From Angelakisella sp. (GTDB taxonomy: Bacteria; Bacillota; Clostridia; Oscillospirales; Ruminococcaceae), in the NCBI GenBank assembly GCA_013316495.1, contig WSMP01000001.1, forward strand, positions 1 through 42,063: 42,063 nucleotides of DNA, read 5' to 3'. This document shows, piece after piece, positions 1 through 8,121 of this stretch (its first letter is position 1; every line of letters begins with the position of its first letter). The position numbers and the translations under genes were made by a program. Under the pieces are notes generated by a model. That model saw nothing but the letters and a program-made list of their open reading frames with translations. It was not told where the DNA came from and did not search any database.

Positions 1-119
1 GCACCGAGGGCGGCACCCTGGACGAGGGACGGCGGGTCTTTTGGTGACAAACGGCTGCCGCCGTTTGGAGCTGAAAAGCCCGACGGGCCGGTACCAGGGG
101 GCCGCACGGGCTACCCATC

Positions 120-144
120 AAAAACATCCCGGTGGGATGTTTTT
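120..144. terminator. Bidirectional terminator-like hairpin
   Basis: The 11-bp perfect arms 120-130 (AAAAACATCCC) and 134-144 (GGGATGTTTTT) flank a 3-base loop. The arms begin and end in A/T runs, so either strand yields a stem followed by T residues. It could stop transcription from an upstream plus-strand gene outside the window and back up the terminator at 200-237. I see no convincing gene in 1-119. A short open frame ends at 45-47, but it is too short to call. Confidence 0.65.
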
Positions 145-199
145 GATACTGCGAAAGAACTGTGGGATTTACCTGCTCCCTTTTAGGCGTGACACCGCA

Positions 200-237
200 A
201 GAAAACACCGGGGACCGCCGTACACAGCCCTCGGTGT
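200..237 (-). terminator. Intrinsic terminator of the yfcC-M20-M24 operon
   Basis: On the minus strand, about 20 bases after the M24 stop codon, the arms at 232-237/228-230 and 205-213 form a stem of about 9 bp (ACACCG plus GGG, with one bulged base). It is followed by TTTTC. The position and T-run fit a rho-independent terminator for the minus-strand operon. Confidence 0.6.
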
Positions 238-260
238 ATTCATCATTTCTTGTCTTCGTC

Positions 261-1403
261 TTAGGCGAAGGTGAGTTCCTCCATTGTGCGCCCAAAATCG
301 GTGGTATTCTCGTACCCGCCAGCGGTGAGGATAAGGGTATCCGAATGGCGGAACCCACCCACATGGGGGATGTAGATGCCCGGCTCCACGGTGAAGACCA
401 TCCCCTCCTGAAGCACCAGGTCGGAATCAAAGATGAGGAAAGGCTCCTCGTGGCGGCCCAGACCCTGTCCGTGGCCCACCCGATGGATGGCATATTCCCC
501 CAGACCGTACTTTTCCAGCACCCGCCGGGCCAGGGCGTCCATCTCCTTGGCGACAACGCCGGGACGGATTGCATCCAGCACCGCCATCTGGGCTTCCACC
601 ATGGCTTTAAAGGCCCGCTCCGCCTCCGGCTTCGGCTTCCCAACAAAGAAGGTGCGCTCCAGTTCCCCGTGGCAGCCGTTGATAGCGGGCTTGCGGACAT
701 GGATTACCATATCCCCCTCCTGGAACTTCCGCAGACCGGAAAAGACGTGGGGCATGTTGGTCCGTTCCACCCCAGAGGGGGTGAAGCAGGTGGGGGAGGA
801 AAAGACATAGGGATAATCCTCTCCGGAGATAAGGTCATAGAGGGCGGTGGTGCCGTACTGCTCAAACTCCAGCTCGGTGATGCCGGGGCGGGCGTGCTTC
901 AGCGAAACCCCCATGGCGTACCGGCAGAGCCGCCCGGCCTCCCGGATGCAGTCCTTTTCATACTCATCCTTGATGGCCCGCATCTGGGTCAGGGCGGGGG
1001 AAATGTTCACCAGGCGGCAGCCCCAGCTTTCCAGCATCTGGGCGTTGCCCAGGGTGATGACGCCGTATTCCACCCCCACCACCGGATTCGCCTTTTTGGC
1101 AAGAATGTTCTTCAGTATCGCAAAGGCGCTGGGGCATTCCACCGCCTTGGGGGGATGCTCGTAATAGACATGGAAGGCATCCGCCGCCGCGCTGGCAGCG
1201 TGCTCCTCCTCCAGGGCGGGGACGATAAGATGGGTCTCATCGCCTCCCACCACAAAGCGGATGGGGCGGGTATAGGTGATGGCCTGAAAACAGCTGAAAT
1301 AGTTCATATTCTCCGGCCCGGCCAGGACGCAGAAGTCCAAACCCTCCTGGCTCATCAGCTGGCGCAGTTTTCCAAGGCGTTCTTTGGCGGGGAAGGGTAC
1401 CAT
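261..1403 (-). CDS. M24 / creatinase-family protein with altered metal site
   Basis: This 380-residue protein has a creatinase-type N-terminal domain (about 1-130) and a pita-bread M24 domain (about 140-375). Family landmarks are present: GHGQGLGRHEEP, FTVEPGIYIP and a GELERTFFVG segment. In classic Xaa-Pro dipeptidases the metal ligands are Asp, Asp, His, Glu, Glu. Here the first Asp region reads MVIHVRKP, the second reads GELERTF, and the last Glu motif reads FRHSDT in place of the usual RxED. Several ligands are therefore replaced. This fits a creatinase or ectoine-hydrolase-like enzyme, which does not use the two-metal mechanism, better than a true prolidase. The start follows AAAGGAGG with 8-base spacing. 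It is the last gene of an operon with an M20 hydrolase and a transporter, so the substrate is probably imported. The substrate itself is unknown. Confidence 0.85.
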   Translation of the reverse strand: MVPFPAKERLGKLRQLMSQEGLDFCVLAGPENMNYFSCFQAITYTRPIRFVVGGDETHLIVPALEEEHAASAAADAFHVYYEHPPKAVECPSAFAILKNILAKKANPVVGVEYGVITLGNAQMLESWGCRLVNISPALTQMRAIKDEYEKDCIREAGRLCRYAMGVSLKHARPGITELEFEQYGTTALYDLISGEDYPYVFSSPTCFTPSGVERTNMPHVFSGLRKFQEGDMVIHVRKPAINGCHGELERTFFVGKPKPEAERAFKAMVEAQMAVLDAIRPGVVAKEMDALARRVLEKYGLGEYAIHRVGHGQGLGRHEEPFLIFDSDLVLQEGMVFTVEPGIYIPHVGGFRHSDTLILTAGGYENTTDFGRTMEELTFA

Positions 1404-1445
1404 ATGAAGACCTCCTTTGTATAACGAAGACCATGTTCTTTCAAG

Positions 1446-1477
1446 ATGGGGCCGCGCCTAAACCGGTGCGGCCCCAT
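1446..1477. other. Intercistronic stem-loop
   Basis: Perfect 10-bp arms (ATGGGGCCGC at 1446-1455 and GCGGCCCCAT at 1468-1477) enclose a 12-base loop in the gap between the M20 and M24 genes. No T-run follows on either strand. It is more likely an RNA processing or stability element than a full terminator. Confidence 0.5.
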
Positions 1478-1507
1478 AAGCGAGGGAGGGAAATAGAAGA
1501 AAGCGAA

Positions 1508-2698
1508 TTAGAGCTCAAACCCCAGGAAATCGGCGGCCATGCCGATGATGGTGAGCATACCGGTGGGGATGCTCTTGGGGTCGCTGTAGTAGGTGGGAGA
1601 ATGGGCGGAGCCGTAGGGGCCGCCGGGGGTGTGGGAACCCAGACGGATAAAGACGCCCGGCTTCTTCTCCTTGATGAAGGCGAAGTCCTCTCCGCCCATG
1701 GCGGCGTAGGGCATCATCACCACATTTTCCTTGCCCAGCATCTTCTCCCCCACCCGGATAGCCCGGTCCACCCACTCGTCCTCGCAGACGAAGGGGGGCA
1801 CGCCCCGGATGTACTCCACATCGGCGGTAACCCGGTAGGCCTCGGCGATGGAGGCGGCCACCCGCTTGAGGCTCTCTTCCGCCCGGTCCCGGTCGGCGGC
1901 GTTAAGGGTGCGGACGGTGCCGGTAATCTCCACCTTATCGGGGACGATGTTGTGGGCGCGGCCCCCGTGGATGGTGCAGACCGAAACCACCACCGCGTTG
2001 GCGGGGTTGGTCTCCCTGGAGACCAGGGTCTGAAGGCCGGTGACGATGGCGCTGGCGGCCACAATGGGGTCCCGAACGGTGTGGCAGTGGGCGCCGTGGC
2101 CCCCCACCCCGTTGACGGTAATATGGAACTCATCGGCACTGGCCAGGATGGCCCCGTACCGCACCCCAATGGTCCCGGCTTCAATCTCCGGGGAGCAGTG
2201 GAGGGCGGTGATAGCATCAATCTTGTCAAAGTCAATCTCCGGGTCGTTCAGGAAGAGCTTGGCCCCCTGGAGAATCTCCTCGGCGGGCTGGATGAAGAAA
2301 TAAAGGGAGCCGGAGAACTGGTCCTTGCATTTGCTGAGGATGGAAGCGGCCCCCACGTTGATGGTGCCGTGGATATCATGGCCGCAGGCGTGCATCACAC
2401 CGGGGACCTTGGAGCAGGGGGACATGGAGGGGTCCTCCTGGATGGGCAGGGCGTCAATATCCCCCCGGAAGACGATGGTGCGGCCGGGGCCGGGCTTGGT
2501 GCCCTTAATCTCAAAGAAAAGGCCAGTCTCCCCCACCCTTTTCAGGCGGTCGTAAGCCACATTCTTCTTGACGTACTCCTCCAGCAGCGCGCAGGTGTTG
2601 TACTCCTTCATGCTCAGCTCCGGATTTTCGTGGATGTGGTTGCGCATGGCGGTGATCTCCGGGGTGATCTCCTCCACCGCTTTGCGGACGTCGATCAT
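1508..2698 (-). CDS. M20D-family amidohydrolase / aminoacylase
   Basis: This 396-residue cytosolic metallohydrolase belongs to the hippurate/IAA-amino-acid/aminobenzoyl-glutamate hydrolase family. Visible motifs are FRGDIDALPIQE and HACGHDIHG (metal-binding Cys/His), PAEE (catalytic and metal-binding Glu pair, about residue 140), the lid-domain segment GVGGHGAHCH, and GGEDFA near the C-terminus. The length is typical. The start has AAGGAGTG about 9 bases upstream. It lies between a YfcC-type transporter and an M24-family protein on the same strand. A pathway that imports and cleaves N-acyl amino acids or dipeptides is therefore likely, but the actual substrate is not visible in the sequence. 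Confidence 0.9.
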   Translation of the reverse strand: MIDVRKAVEEITPEITAMRNHIHENPELSMKEYNTCALLEEYVKKNVAYDRLKRVGETGLFFEIKGTKPGPGRTIVFRGDIDALPIQEDPSMSPCSKVPGVMHACGHDIHGTINVGAASILSKCKDQFSGSLYFFIQPAEEILQGAKLFLNDPEIDFDKIDAITALHCSPEIEAGTIGVRYGAILASADEFHITVNGVGGHGAHCHTVRDPIVAASAIVTGLQTLVSRETNPANAVVVSVCTIHGGRAHNIVPDKVEITGTVRTLNAADRDRAEESLKRVAASIAEAYRVTADVEYIRGVPPFVCEDEWVDRAIRVGEKMLGKENVVMMPYAAMGGEDFAFIKEKKPGVFIRLGSHTPGGPYGSAHSPTYYSDPKSIPTGMLTIIGMAADFLGFEL

Positions 2699-2735
2699 GG
2701 CGTTTCACTCCTTGGTTTTGATTGAATTTTATGAA

Positions 2736-2773
2736 GAGAGGACCCGCCGGGAGCGAATCCTGCGGGTCCTCTC
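2736..2773. other. Strong stem-loop between transporter and hydrolase genes
   Basis: Perfect 12-bp arms (GAGAGGACCCGC at 2736-2747 and GCGGGTCCTCTC at 2762-2773) flank a 14-base loop. The sequence following on the minus strand is A/T-rich but lacks a clean T-run. It may partly terminate or stabilise the transporter message, and so lower expression of the downstream hydrolases. Confidence 0.5.
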
Positions 2774-2802
2774 CTGTGGACAGAAACCGGTATTATTGGT
2801 TC

Positions 2803-4227
2803 TTAGAACCCGACCCAGCCCGCAGCAGACAGGCCCATGGTGATGGCGGCCGCCACAAGGTACTGGATGACCAGGAACTTGATGGCCCACTTGATGTACT
2901 TGGAGTAGCTGACGCCCACCATAGCGAGGCAGCCCATCATAGGACCGTTGAGGGGGGTGAGGAGGTTGCCCAGGCCGTCGCCGAACTGGAAGGCCTGCAC
3001 CGCCACCTGACGGGTCATGCCCACCAGGTCCGCAATGGGGACCATCAGGGGCATCACCATGGCGGCCTGGCCGGAGCCGGAGGGCACCAGGACATTGATG
3101 AGAACGTTGATGATGACCATGAAACCGGCACCCAAAACGGAGCCCATCATGGCAACAGGCATACTGAGGACGTTGACGATGGTATCAATGACCTTGCCGC
3201 TGTTGAGGATAACCGCCACAGCGCTGGCAAAGCCAGTGACCAGAGAGGCGTAGACCATGGGCTGGCAGCCCTTGATGAACTTCCGGGCAATCTCGTTCAT
3301 GGAGAAGCCGGAGAGGATGCCGGTGACCACGGCCAGACCGACAAAGAAGGAAGCGATCTTCTTGGCGGGCCAGCTGTTGAGGATGGTGAAGGTGACGCAG
3401 AAGATAACACCCAGGAAGAAGACAGCCACGGTGATGGCCTGGCGCTTGGTCATCTTGGTGTCGTCGGCGCTGGCGCCGTCCACGGGACCCATGTAATCCT
3501 TCAGCTCCATACCGGCCTCGTAGTTGAGGCTGCGGGTGGGATCCTTCTTGATGGTCTTAAAATACAGGAGGGTGAGACCATACAGATAGCAGATGTTCAG
3601 CAGGCAGCAGATGACGCGGGGACCCATGCCGGAGAAGATGGGAATCTCCGCCAGGGTCTGGGCCACACCCAGGATGCCGGGGTTGGCAAAGCCGACGGAG
3701 AAACCGGACTGGAGGCCCCAGTAGATGATGAGGAAGCCCAGGAAGGCGTCGCCGCCCATAGCGCGGGCCATAAAGACGCCGATGAGGATGATGGCGGTGC
3801 CCAGATTGCCGAAGACGCCAGCGGCGTTGCCCAGGCCCAGGGCGAACATGACGGCGGCAATAGCGATGGCCTCCTTGCCCCGGAGCTTCCGGGCCATGGT
3901 GGAGAAGGCAGCGGTAAGGGCCTTGGATTCATCCAGCATGTTGACGGCGGCGCCGCAGAAGATAATCATAAAGATGGTGCCGGCGCTGTTGATGCAGCCC
4001 TGGAAGATAGCCTGGAGCATATCCCAGGGGGTCTGGGGAACACGGTCGATGTACTGGAAGCTGCCGGGAACGACCTTGGTGAGGGTCCCTTCGGTAACCC
4101 GCTCAAAGCTGCCGGCGGGGACGATCCAGGTGGCGATCATCGCCACGATGCACATGAGGAATACCAGAGCGTAAACATCCGGGAATTCCCTTTTTTTCTT
4201 TTCCGGTGCAGCCTGTGCTTTTGCCAT
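2803..4227 (-). CDS. YfcC-family membrane transporter
   Basis: This 474-residue polytopic membrane protein starts at 4227. An in-frame ATG at 4305 exists, but AAAAGGAG sits 9 bases before the inner ATG and the extra segment is leader sequence. After a basic cytosolic tail (AKAQAAPEKKKREFP) come about 12 hydrophobic segments. They include the conserved stretches GNAAGVFGNLGTA, NVLVPSGSGQAA and FGDGLGNLLTPLNGP, typical of the YfcC/ArsB-NhaD-like ion transporter superfamily. YfcC proteins are annotated as dicarboxylate or basic-amino-acid carriers, but substrates are poorly known. As first gene of an operon with two amidohydrolase or peptidase genes, it most likely imports their substrate. Confidence 0.88.
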   Translation of the reverse strand: MAKAQAAPEKKKREFPDVYALVFLMCIVAMIATWIVPAGSFERVTEGTLTKVVPGSFQYIDRVPQTPWDMLQAIFQGCINSAGTIFMIIFCGAAVNMLDESKALTAAFSTMARKLRGKEAIAIAAVMFALGLGNAAGVFGNLGTAIILIGVFMARAMGGDAFLGFLIIYWGLQSGFSVGFANPGILGVAQTLAEIPIFSGMGPRVICCLLNICYLYGLTLLYFKTIKKDPTRSLNYEAGMELKDYMGPVDGASADDTKMTKRQAITVAVFFLGVIFCVTFTILNSWPAKKIASFFVGLAVVTGILSGFSMNEIARKFIKGCQPMVYASLVTGFASAVAVILNSGKVIDTIVNVLSMPVAMMGSVLGAGFMVIINVLINVLVPSGSGQAAMVMPLMVPIADLVGMTRQVAVQAFQFGDGLGNLLTPLNGPMMGCLAMVGVSYSKYIKWAIKFLVIQYLVAAAITMGLSAAGWVGF

Positions 4228-4251
4228 AGGATACAACACTCCTTTTCTTTT

Positions 4252-4277
4252 GGCTGCCGGGTTTTCTGCTGGCAGCC
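4252..4277 (-). promoter_or_regulatory. Leader hairpin upstream of the yfcC ribosome site
   Basis: Arms GGCTGCC (4252-4258) and GGCAGCC (4271-4277) form a 7-bp stem just before the AAAAGGAG site on the minus strand. A second GC-rich hairpin (GCCGCC/GGCGGC) lies further upstream in the leader. These may tune translation. No known riboswitch was recognised. Confidence 0.35.
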
Positions 4278-4354
4278 TTTGTTTTTTGCCGTGCGTCACA
4301 CACACTTACCCTGTCAGCCGCCGGGGGAGATTCCTTTGGCGGCCTTCCAATGAC

Positions 4355-4360
4355 ATTATA
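4355..4360 (-). promoter_or_regulatory. Probable -10 box for the yfcC operon
   Basis: A perfect TATAAT is read on the minus strand about 130 bases before the yfcC start. No good -35 box lies at 16-18 bases, so the promoter may depend on an activator. The rest of the divergent intergenic region (4400-4670) is A/T-rich and contains TGTAC-type words, but no defined operator. Confidence 0.4.
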
Positions 4361-4672
4361 GCGAACCGGCCCGTTTTTTTCAGGTGCAACTGACATTTTG
4401 TATCATTGGCTACATCGTGACTTTTTGTACGTTAAATTGTTAAATCCCGACGTTTTTACAGGCGTTTTCTTGTCTTATCCAACAAAATGCACCAGGGCGC
4501 TTTTACATGTTGTCCATTATGTACAAAAAATACACAGAAATTTTGGCGTTTTGGGACTGGATTCGCTTTGTCCTAGCTTTATTATATCCCCTTCCCCACC
4601 CCTTGTACAATTCTTTATTGTCGAAAAAACTTTCTTTATCACACTGCCGCACATTCCGCACAAGGGGAAACC

Positions 4673-4701
4673 TTGATTTCCGGGTGGCAATCCACTATAC
4701 T
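4673..4701 (+). promoter_or_regulatory. Promoter of the ABC transporter gene
   Basis: TTGATT (4673-4678), a 17-base spacer and TATACT (4696-4701) make a near-consensus housekeeping promoter 40 bases before the start codon of the exporter gene. Confidence 0.65.
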
Positions 4702-4740
4702 TAATACTGGCTTTTGTGCTTCCAGAAAGGGGGAATTGCT

Positions 4741-6474
4741 ATGCTGCGGCGTCTGCTAACCTACTTTAAGCCCTACAAGGGGCTGCTGGCCCTGGACCTT
4801 GTCTGCGCCTTCCTGCTGGCGGGGTTTGACCTGTTCTACCCCACCATCACCGGAAAGATCATTGATATTTACATCCCCCGGCAAATGCTCCAGCAGCTGG
4901 TCTTCTGGCTCTGTGCCCTGTTGGGGCTGTACCTCCTCAAGGCGGTGTGCAAATACGTTGTCACCTTCTACGGCCACGCCATGGGGGTGCGCATCCAGAC
5001 GGATATGCGCCGCCAGGTGTTCCAGAAGCTCCAGGAGCTGCCCTTTTCCTACTTCGATAAAAACAAGACGGGGGTCATCATGTCCCGTATTGTGGGGGAT
5101 CTCCAGGACATCAGCGAGCTGACCCACCACGGCCCGGAGGAGCTGTTCATCACCGCCGTCACCCTCACCGGCTCCTTTCTCATCCTCTCCCGGTCCAGCC
5201 TTCCCCTCACCCTCATCATCTTCGCCTTCATCCCCGCCATTGTGGCGGCGGCGGGATGGAAGAAACGGAAAATGAACCGGGCCTTCGCCCTGATGCGCCG
5301 CACTGTGGGGGAGATGAACGCCGACCTGGAGAGCAGCATCGCCGGCATCCGGGTGAGCCGGGCCTTTACCGGGGAGGAGCACGAATCCGGCCGGTTCGAG
5401 CACGCCAACCAGACCTACCGCCAGAGCCGGGAGTACGGCTACCGGGCCATGGGGGAGTACTACACCCTTCTCTACCTCCTTACCGACCTGCTCTACTGGG
5501 CCACCCTGGCGGGGGCTGCTGTCTTCACCTTCTATGGCTCCATCACCCCCGGTATGCTGGTGCAGTACATCCTGTACGTCTCCCTTTTTATGAACTCCAC
5601 CAAGCGCCTGGTGGACTTTGCCGAAATGTACGAAATGGGGATGACCGGCTTCGCCCGCTTTCTGGAGATTTTGGACTGCGACAGCGAGCGGGAACTCCCC
5701 GGCGCCCCTGCTCTGCCCCCGGTCCGGGGGGAGATTGCCTTCCAAAACGTCTCCTTCTCCTACGAGGGGGAGGGAGAGGAGGACGGCAAGGCGGTGCTGC
5801 GCCACCTGAACCTGACGGTGGAGGCCGGGCAGAAGGTGGCGGTGGTGGGACCCTCCGGCAGCGGAAAGACCACCCTTTGCCACCTGGTCCCCCGCTTCTA
5901 CGACACCACTGAGGGCCAGATTCTGGTGGATGGCCGGGACATCACTCAGGTAAGCCTCCCCTCCCTGCGGCGGCAGGTGGGCATCGTCCAGCAGGATGTC
6001 TTCCTCTTCCCCGGTTCCTTCCGGGAGAACATCGCCTACGGGCGGTTCGACGCCACCCCAGAGGAAATTGAGGATGCGGCCCGGCGCGCCAACATCCACG
6101 ACTTTATCCTAACCCAGCCCCAGGGGTACGAAACCCTGGTGGGGGAGCGGGGAGTCCGTCTTTCCGGCGGGCAGAAGCAGCGCATCGCCATCGCCCGTGT
6201 CTTCCTGAAAAACCCTGCCATTCTCATTCTGGACGAGGCCACCAGCGCCCTGGATAACACCACCGAGCTGCTGATTCAGGAGGCTTTGGATGAGCTGTGC
6301 AAGGGACGCACCACCCTGGTGGTGGCCCATCGCCTTTCCACCATCAAGGGGGCGGACAAGATTGTGGTCCTCACCGAGGAGGGCATCCAGGAGGAGGGCA
6401 CCCACCAGCAGCTGCTGGAACGGGACGGCCTCTACACCCGCCTGTACAACAGCCAGTTCGCGGCGCAGGGCTGA
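4741..6474 (+). CDS. ABC exporter, fused membrane and ATPase domains
   Basis: This 577-residue half-transporter has an N-terminal six-helix export domain (about 1-320) and a C-terminal nucleotide-binding domain. Visible motifs are Walker A GPSGSGKTT (from residue 370), the Q-loop region QQDVFLFPGS, signature LSGGQKQR (474-481), Walker B ILILDEA (494-500), the D-loop SALD and the H-loop VAHR. An in-frame ATG lies at 4714, but AAAGGGGGAA precedes the ATG at 4741, which was chosen. Proteins of this type export lipids, peptides or drugs as dimers. No partner subunit is adjacent, so it probably works as a homodimer. The substrate is unknown. Confidence 0.92.
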   Translation: MLRRLLTYFKPYKGLLALDLVCAFLLAGFDLFYPTITGKIIDIYIPRQMLQQLVFWLCALLGLYLLKAVCKYVVTFYGHAMGVRIQTDMRRQVFQKLQELPFSYFDKNKTGVIMSRIVGDLQDISELTHHGPEELFITAVTLTGSFLILSRSSLPLTLIIFAFIPAIVAAAGWKKRKMNRAFALMRRTVGEMNADLESSIAGIRVSRAFTGEEHESGRFEHANQTYRQSREYGYRAMGEYYTLLYLLTDLLYWATLAGAAVFTFYGSITPGMLVQYILYVSLFMNSTKRLVDFAEMYEMGMTGFARFLEILDCDSERELPGAPALPPVRGEIAFQNVSFSYEGEGEEDGKAVLRHLNLTVEAGQKVAVVGPSGSGKTTLCHLVPRFYDTTEGQILVDGRDITQVSLPSLRRQVGIVQQDVFLFPGSFRENIAYGRFDATPEEIEDAARRANIHDFILTQPQGYETLVGERGVRLSGGQKQRIAIARVFLKNPAILILDEATSALDNTTELLIQEALDELCKGRTTLVVAHRLSTIKGADKIVVLTEEGIQEEGTHQQLLERDGLYTRLYNSQFAAQG

Positions 6475-6499
6475 ATACGGGGCTCCGCCCCGGACCCCG

Positions 6500-6550
6500 C
6501 TTCTTATTCTTTTCGCGGGAAAAGAATAGGAAGCAAAAAGAAAAACGCCG
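6500..6550. repeat. Dispersed palindromic repeat, copy A
   Basis: Arms of 15 bases (6500-6514 and 6519-6533, one mismatch) surround a 4-base GCGG loop and are followed by CAAAAAGAAAAACG. Nearly the same 50-base sequence recurs at 8778-8826. Both copies follow the stop codon of a plus-strand gene. The rest of 6475-6650 contains a GC-rich hairpin (GCCGGGG...CCCCCGGC near 6548-6562) and no gene. Confidence 0.75.
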
Positions 6551-6650
6551 GGGTGCCCCCGGCATCTCTCCCTGCACGGCCTTCGGCCTTATCTGGGCAA
6601 AGGGCCCAGAGACTATGGAGGACCTTCGGGGGAATGAGGGGAGGGGTTCT

Positions 6651-7253
6651 ATGCCTTGGGAACATATCACCTACCAGGAACAGGACTTCCGGGATGAGGA
6701 CTGGTCGGAATCGGAGCTTACCGGCTGCACCTTTGACCGGTGCGGCTTTACCGGCGGGAGCTTTGCCGGAAGCCGCCTCTCCCGCTGCGTCTTCACTGGG
6801 TGCCGGTTCCGCTTTGTCGATTTTTCCAGTGTCACCGCCAAAAACTGCGCTTTTTTAAACTGCGTCTTTGATGAGGCAAATCTCTTTGGGGCGGTGCTGA
6901 GCCACTGCAAATGCACCGGCAGCAGCTTTTCCGGGGCCAGAACCACCGGCCTTTCCCTGGAGGCGGGCAGCTACCAGTATTGCGACCTTTCCCGCCTCTC
7001 CCTGGCGGAGGCGGAGCTGGTGGGGGCCTCCTTCGCCCACGCAGACCTGCGGGAATGCTCCCTCCGGGGGGCGGACCTGCGGTACTGCGACTTTACCCAA
7101 GCCCTGATGCAGGGCTGCGACCTCACCAAAGCGGACCTGCGGGGGGCCACCCTGGCCGGGGTGGAGGTGCGGGCGCTGAAAATGAAGGAGACCTCCATCG
7201 ACCTGCCCATTGCGGTGGCTATTGCCGAAGGGATGGGGGCAAAGCTGTTCTAG
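6651..7253 (+). CDS. Qnr/MfpA-like pentapeptide-repeat protein
   Basis: This 200-residue protein consists almost entirely of pentapeptide repeats of the A(D/N)LXX type, with F or L at the central position (for example CTFDRCGFTGGSFAG and ADLRECSLRGADLRYCDF). It ends in a non-repeat tail, SIDLPIAVAIAEGMGAKLF, that resembles the C-terminal cap of Qnr proteins. Such right-handed beta-helix proteins can mimic DNA and bind gyrase, and length and ending fit the chromosomal Qnr-like group of Gram-positives. Fluoroquinolone protection is an inference, not shown. The start follows GAGGGGAGGGG. Longer in-frame extensions upstream run through repeat DNA and were rejected. Confidence 0.8.
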   Translation: MPWEHITYQEQDFRDEDWSESELTGCTFDRCGFTGGSFAGSRLSRCVFTGCRFRFVDFSSVTAKNCAFLNCVFDEANLFGAVLSHCKCTGSSFSGARTTGLSLEAGSYQYCDLSRLSLAEAELVGASFAHADLRECSLRGADLRYCDFTQALMQGCDLTKADLRGATLAGVEVRALKMKETSIDLPIAVAIAEGMGAKLF

Positions 7254-7262
7254 TATAAAAAG

Positions 7263-7416
7263 CTGTACCAATAGCCGCCGCAAGCACCTCGGCAACAAAT
7301 TTCCCGCCTGTCTTTGTCCCAAAAACTTGAAAGCCATGAAGGATTCCTTCGTTTTTGGGACTTTGACAGCCAAAAAATTTCCTTGCCGATTTGCATACTT
7401 CGGCCAATGGTACAAC
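7263..7416. repeat. Large imperfect inverted repeat, MITE-like
   Basis: Nearly the whole 182-base gap between the pentapeptide and GNAT genes folds on itself. Outer arms TGTACCA (7264-7270) and TGGTACA (7408-7414) and inner arms GTCCCAAAAAC (7316-7326) and GTTTTTGGGAC (7351-7361) are perfect. Between them lie matching blocks TCGGCAA, AAATTT and CTGTC. The central loop is 24 bases (7327-7350). The size of about 150 bp and the terminal inverted repeats suggest a miniature inverted-repeat element or a decayed insertion, but no clear target duplication is seen. Confidence 0.6.
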
Positions 7417-7435
7417 TTCTAAAAGAAGGTGCGCT

Positions 7436-8095
7436 ATGAAAATTTCTTCCAACTTTGATAACCTGGATGACCGCATCCGCTACTATGAGCTTTTGCTGGA
7501 GCGGGAACTAGACTGCCTGCCCGCTTATCCCCTTCCGGAGGGCTACCGGTTTGTCTTTTACCAGCCCGGAGACCGGGAAAGCTGGCTGACCATTGAGCAA
7601 TCTGCCAAGGAGTTCCCGGACCGGAAACGGGGTCTGGAGCTGTGGGAGCAATACTTTGGCGGCCACCAGGAGGAACTCCCCCGGCGAATGCTGTTTTTAG
7701 AAAACGAGGCCGGGGAAAAGGTTGCCACCGCCAGCGCCTATTACGACGTCATCTGTGGCGACGCCAGCGGCTCCGCCTGGCTTCATTGGGTAGCGGTGCG
7801 GCGGGATCACCAGGGACGGGGGCTCTCCAAACCGCTGGTGGCCCAGGCACTTCGGGTAATGGCGGAGCTGGGCTACACCCACGCCAAGGTCCCCACCCAG
7901 ACCACCTCCTGGGTGGCCGTGAAGGTCTACCTGGACCTGGGCTTCCTGCCCATTCCCCAAAATGCTGCAAACAGCTACGAGGGCTGGCGCATCGCCCGGA
8001 CCCTCACCGGCCATCCGGCCCTGCGGGAGTTCCCTCCTGTGTCCGTGGAGGAGATAACGGGCAAATCTCCGGCGGCAGAGACACCAAAGGACTGA
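7436..8095 (+). CDS. GNAT-family N-acetyltransferase
   Basis: This 219-residue protein has a GNAT acetyl-CoA-binding motif, RRDHQGRGLSKPLV, at about residues 122-135, preceded by the strand WLHWVAV and followed by a helix and the strand YTHAKVPTQ. It should transfer an acetyl group from acetyl-CoA to an amine. The acceptor cannot be told from sequence. The ATG at 7436 has AGAAGG upstream. The longer frame from 7391 enters the inverted repeat and was not used. It ends 26 bases before the uridine kinase gene, so the two may share a transcript. Confidence 0.8.
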   Translation: MKISSNFDNLDDRIRYYELLLERELDCLPAYPLPEGYRFVFYQPGDRESWLTIEQSAKEFPDRKRGLELWEQYFGGHQEELPRRMLFLENEAGEKVATASAYYDVICGDASGSAWLHWVAVRRDHQGRGLSKPLVAQALRVMAELGYTHAKVPTQTTSWVAVKVYLDLGFLPIPQNAANSYEGWRIARTLTGHPALREFPPVSVEEITGKSPAAETPKD

Positions 8096-8121
8096 TAAAA
8101 ACTGACAAGGGGGCATTCATC

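Noticed and set aside
41..274. Small plus-strand gene at the window start
   Set aside because: It has no ribosome site, runs through two terminator hairpins and its translation lacks any family pattern.
2722..4353. Plus-strand open frame opposite yfcC
   Set aside because: Translation is Gly/Asp/His-rich repeats typical of antisense frames, while the minus strand encodes a clear transporter.
4306..4670. Riboswitch in the divergent intergenic region
   Set aside because: Only simple hairpins and A/T-rich sequence are seen. No conserved core of a known class could be matched.
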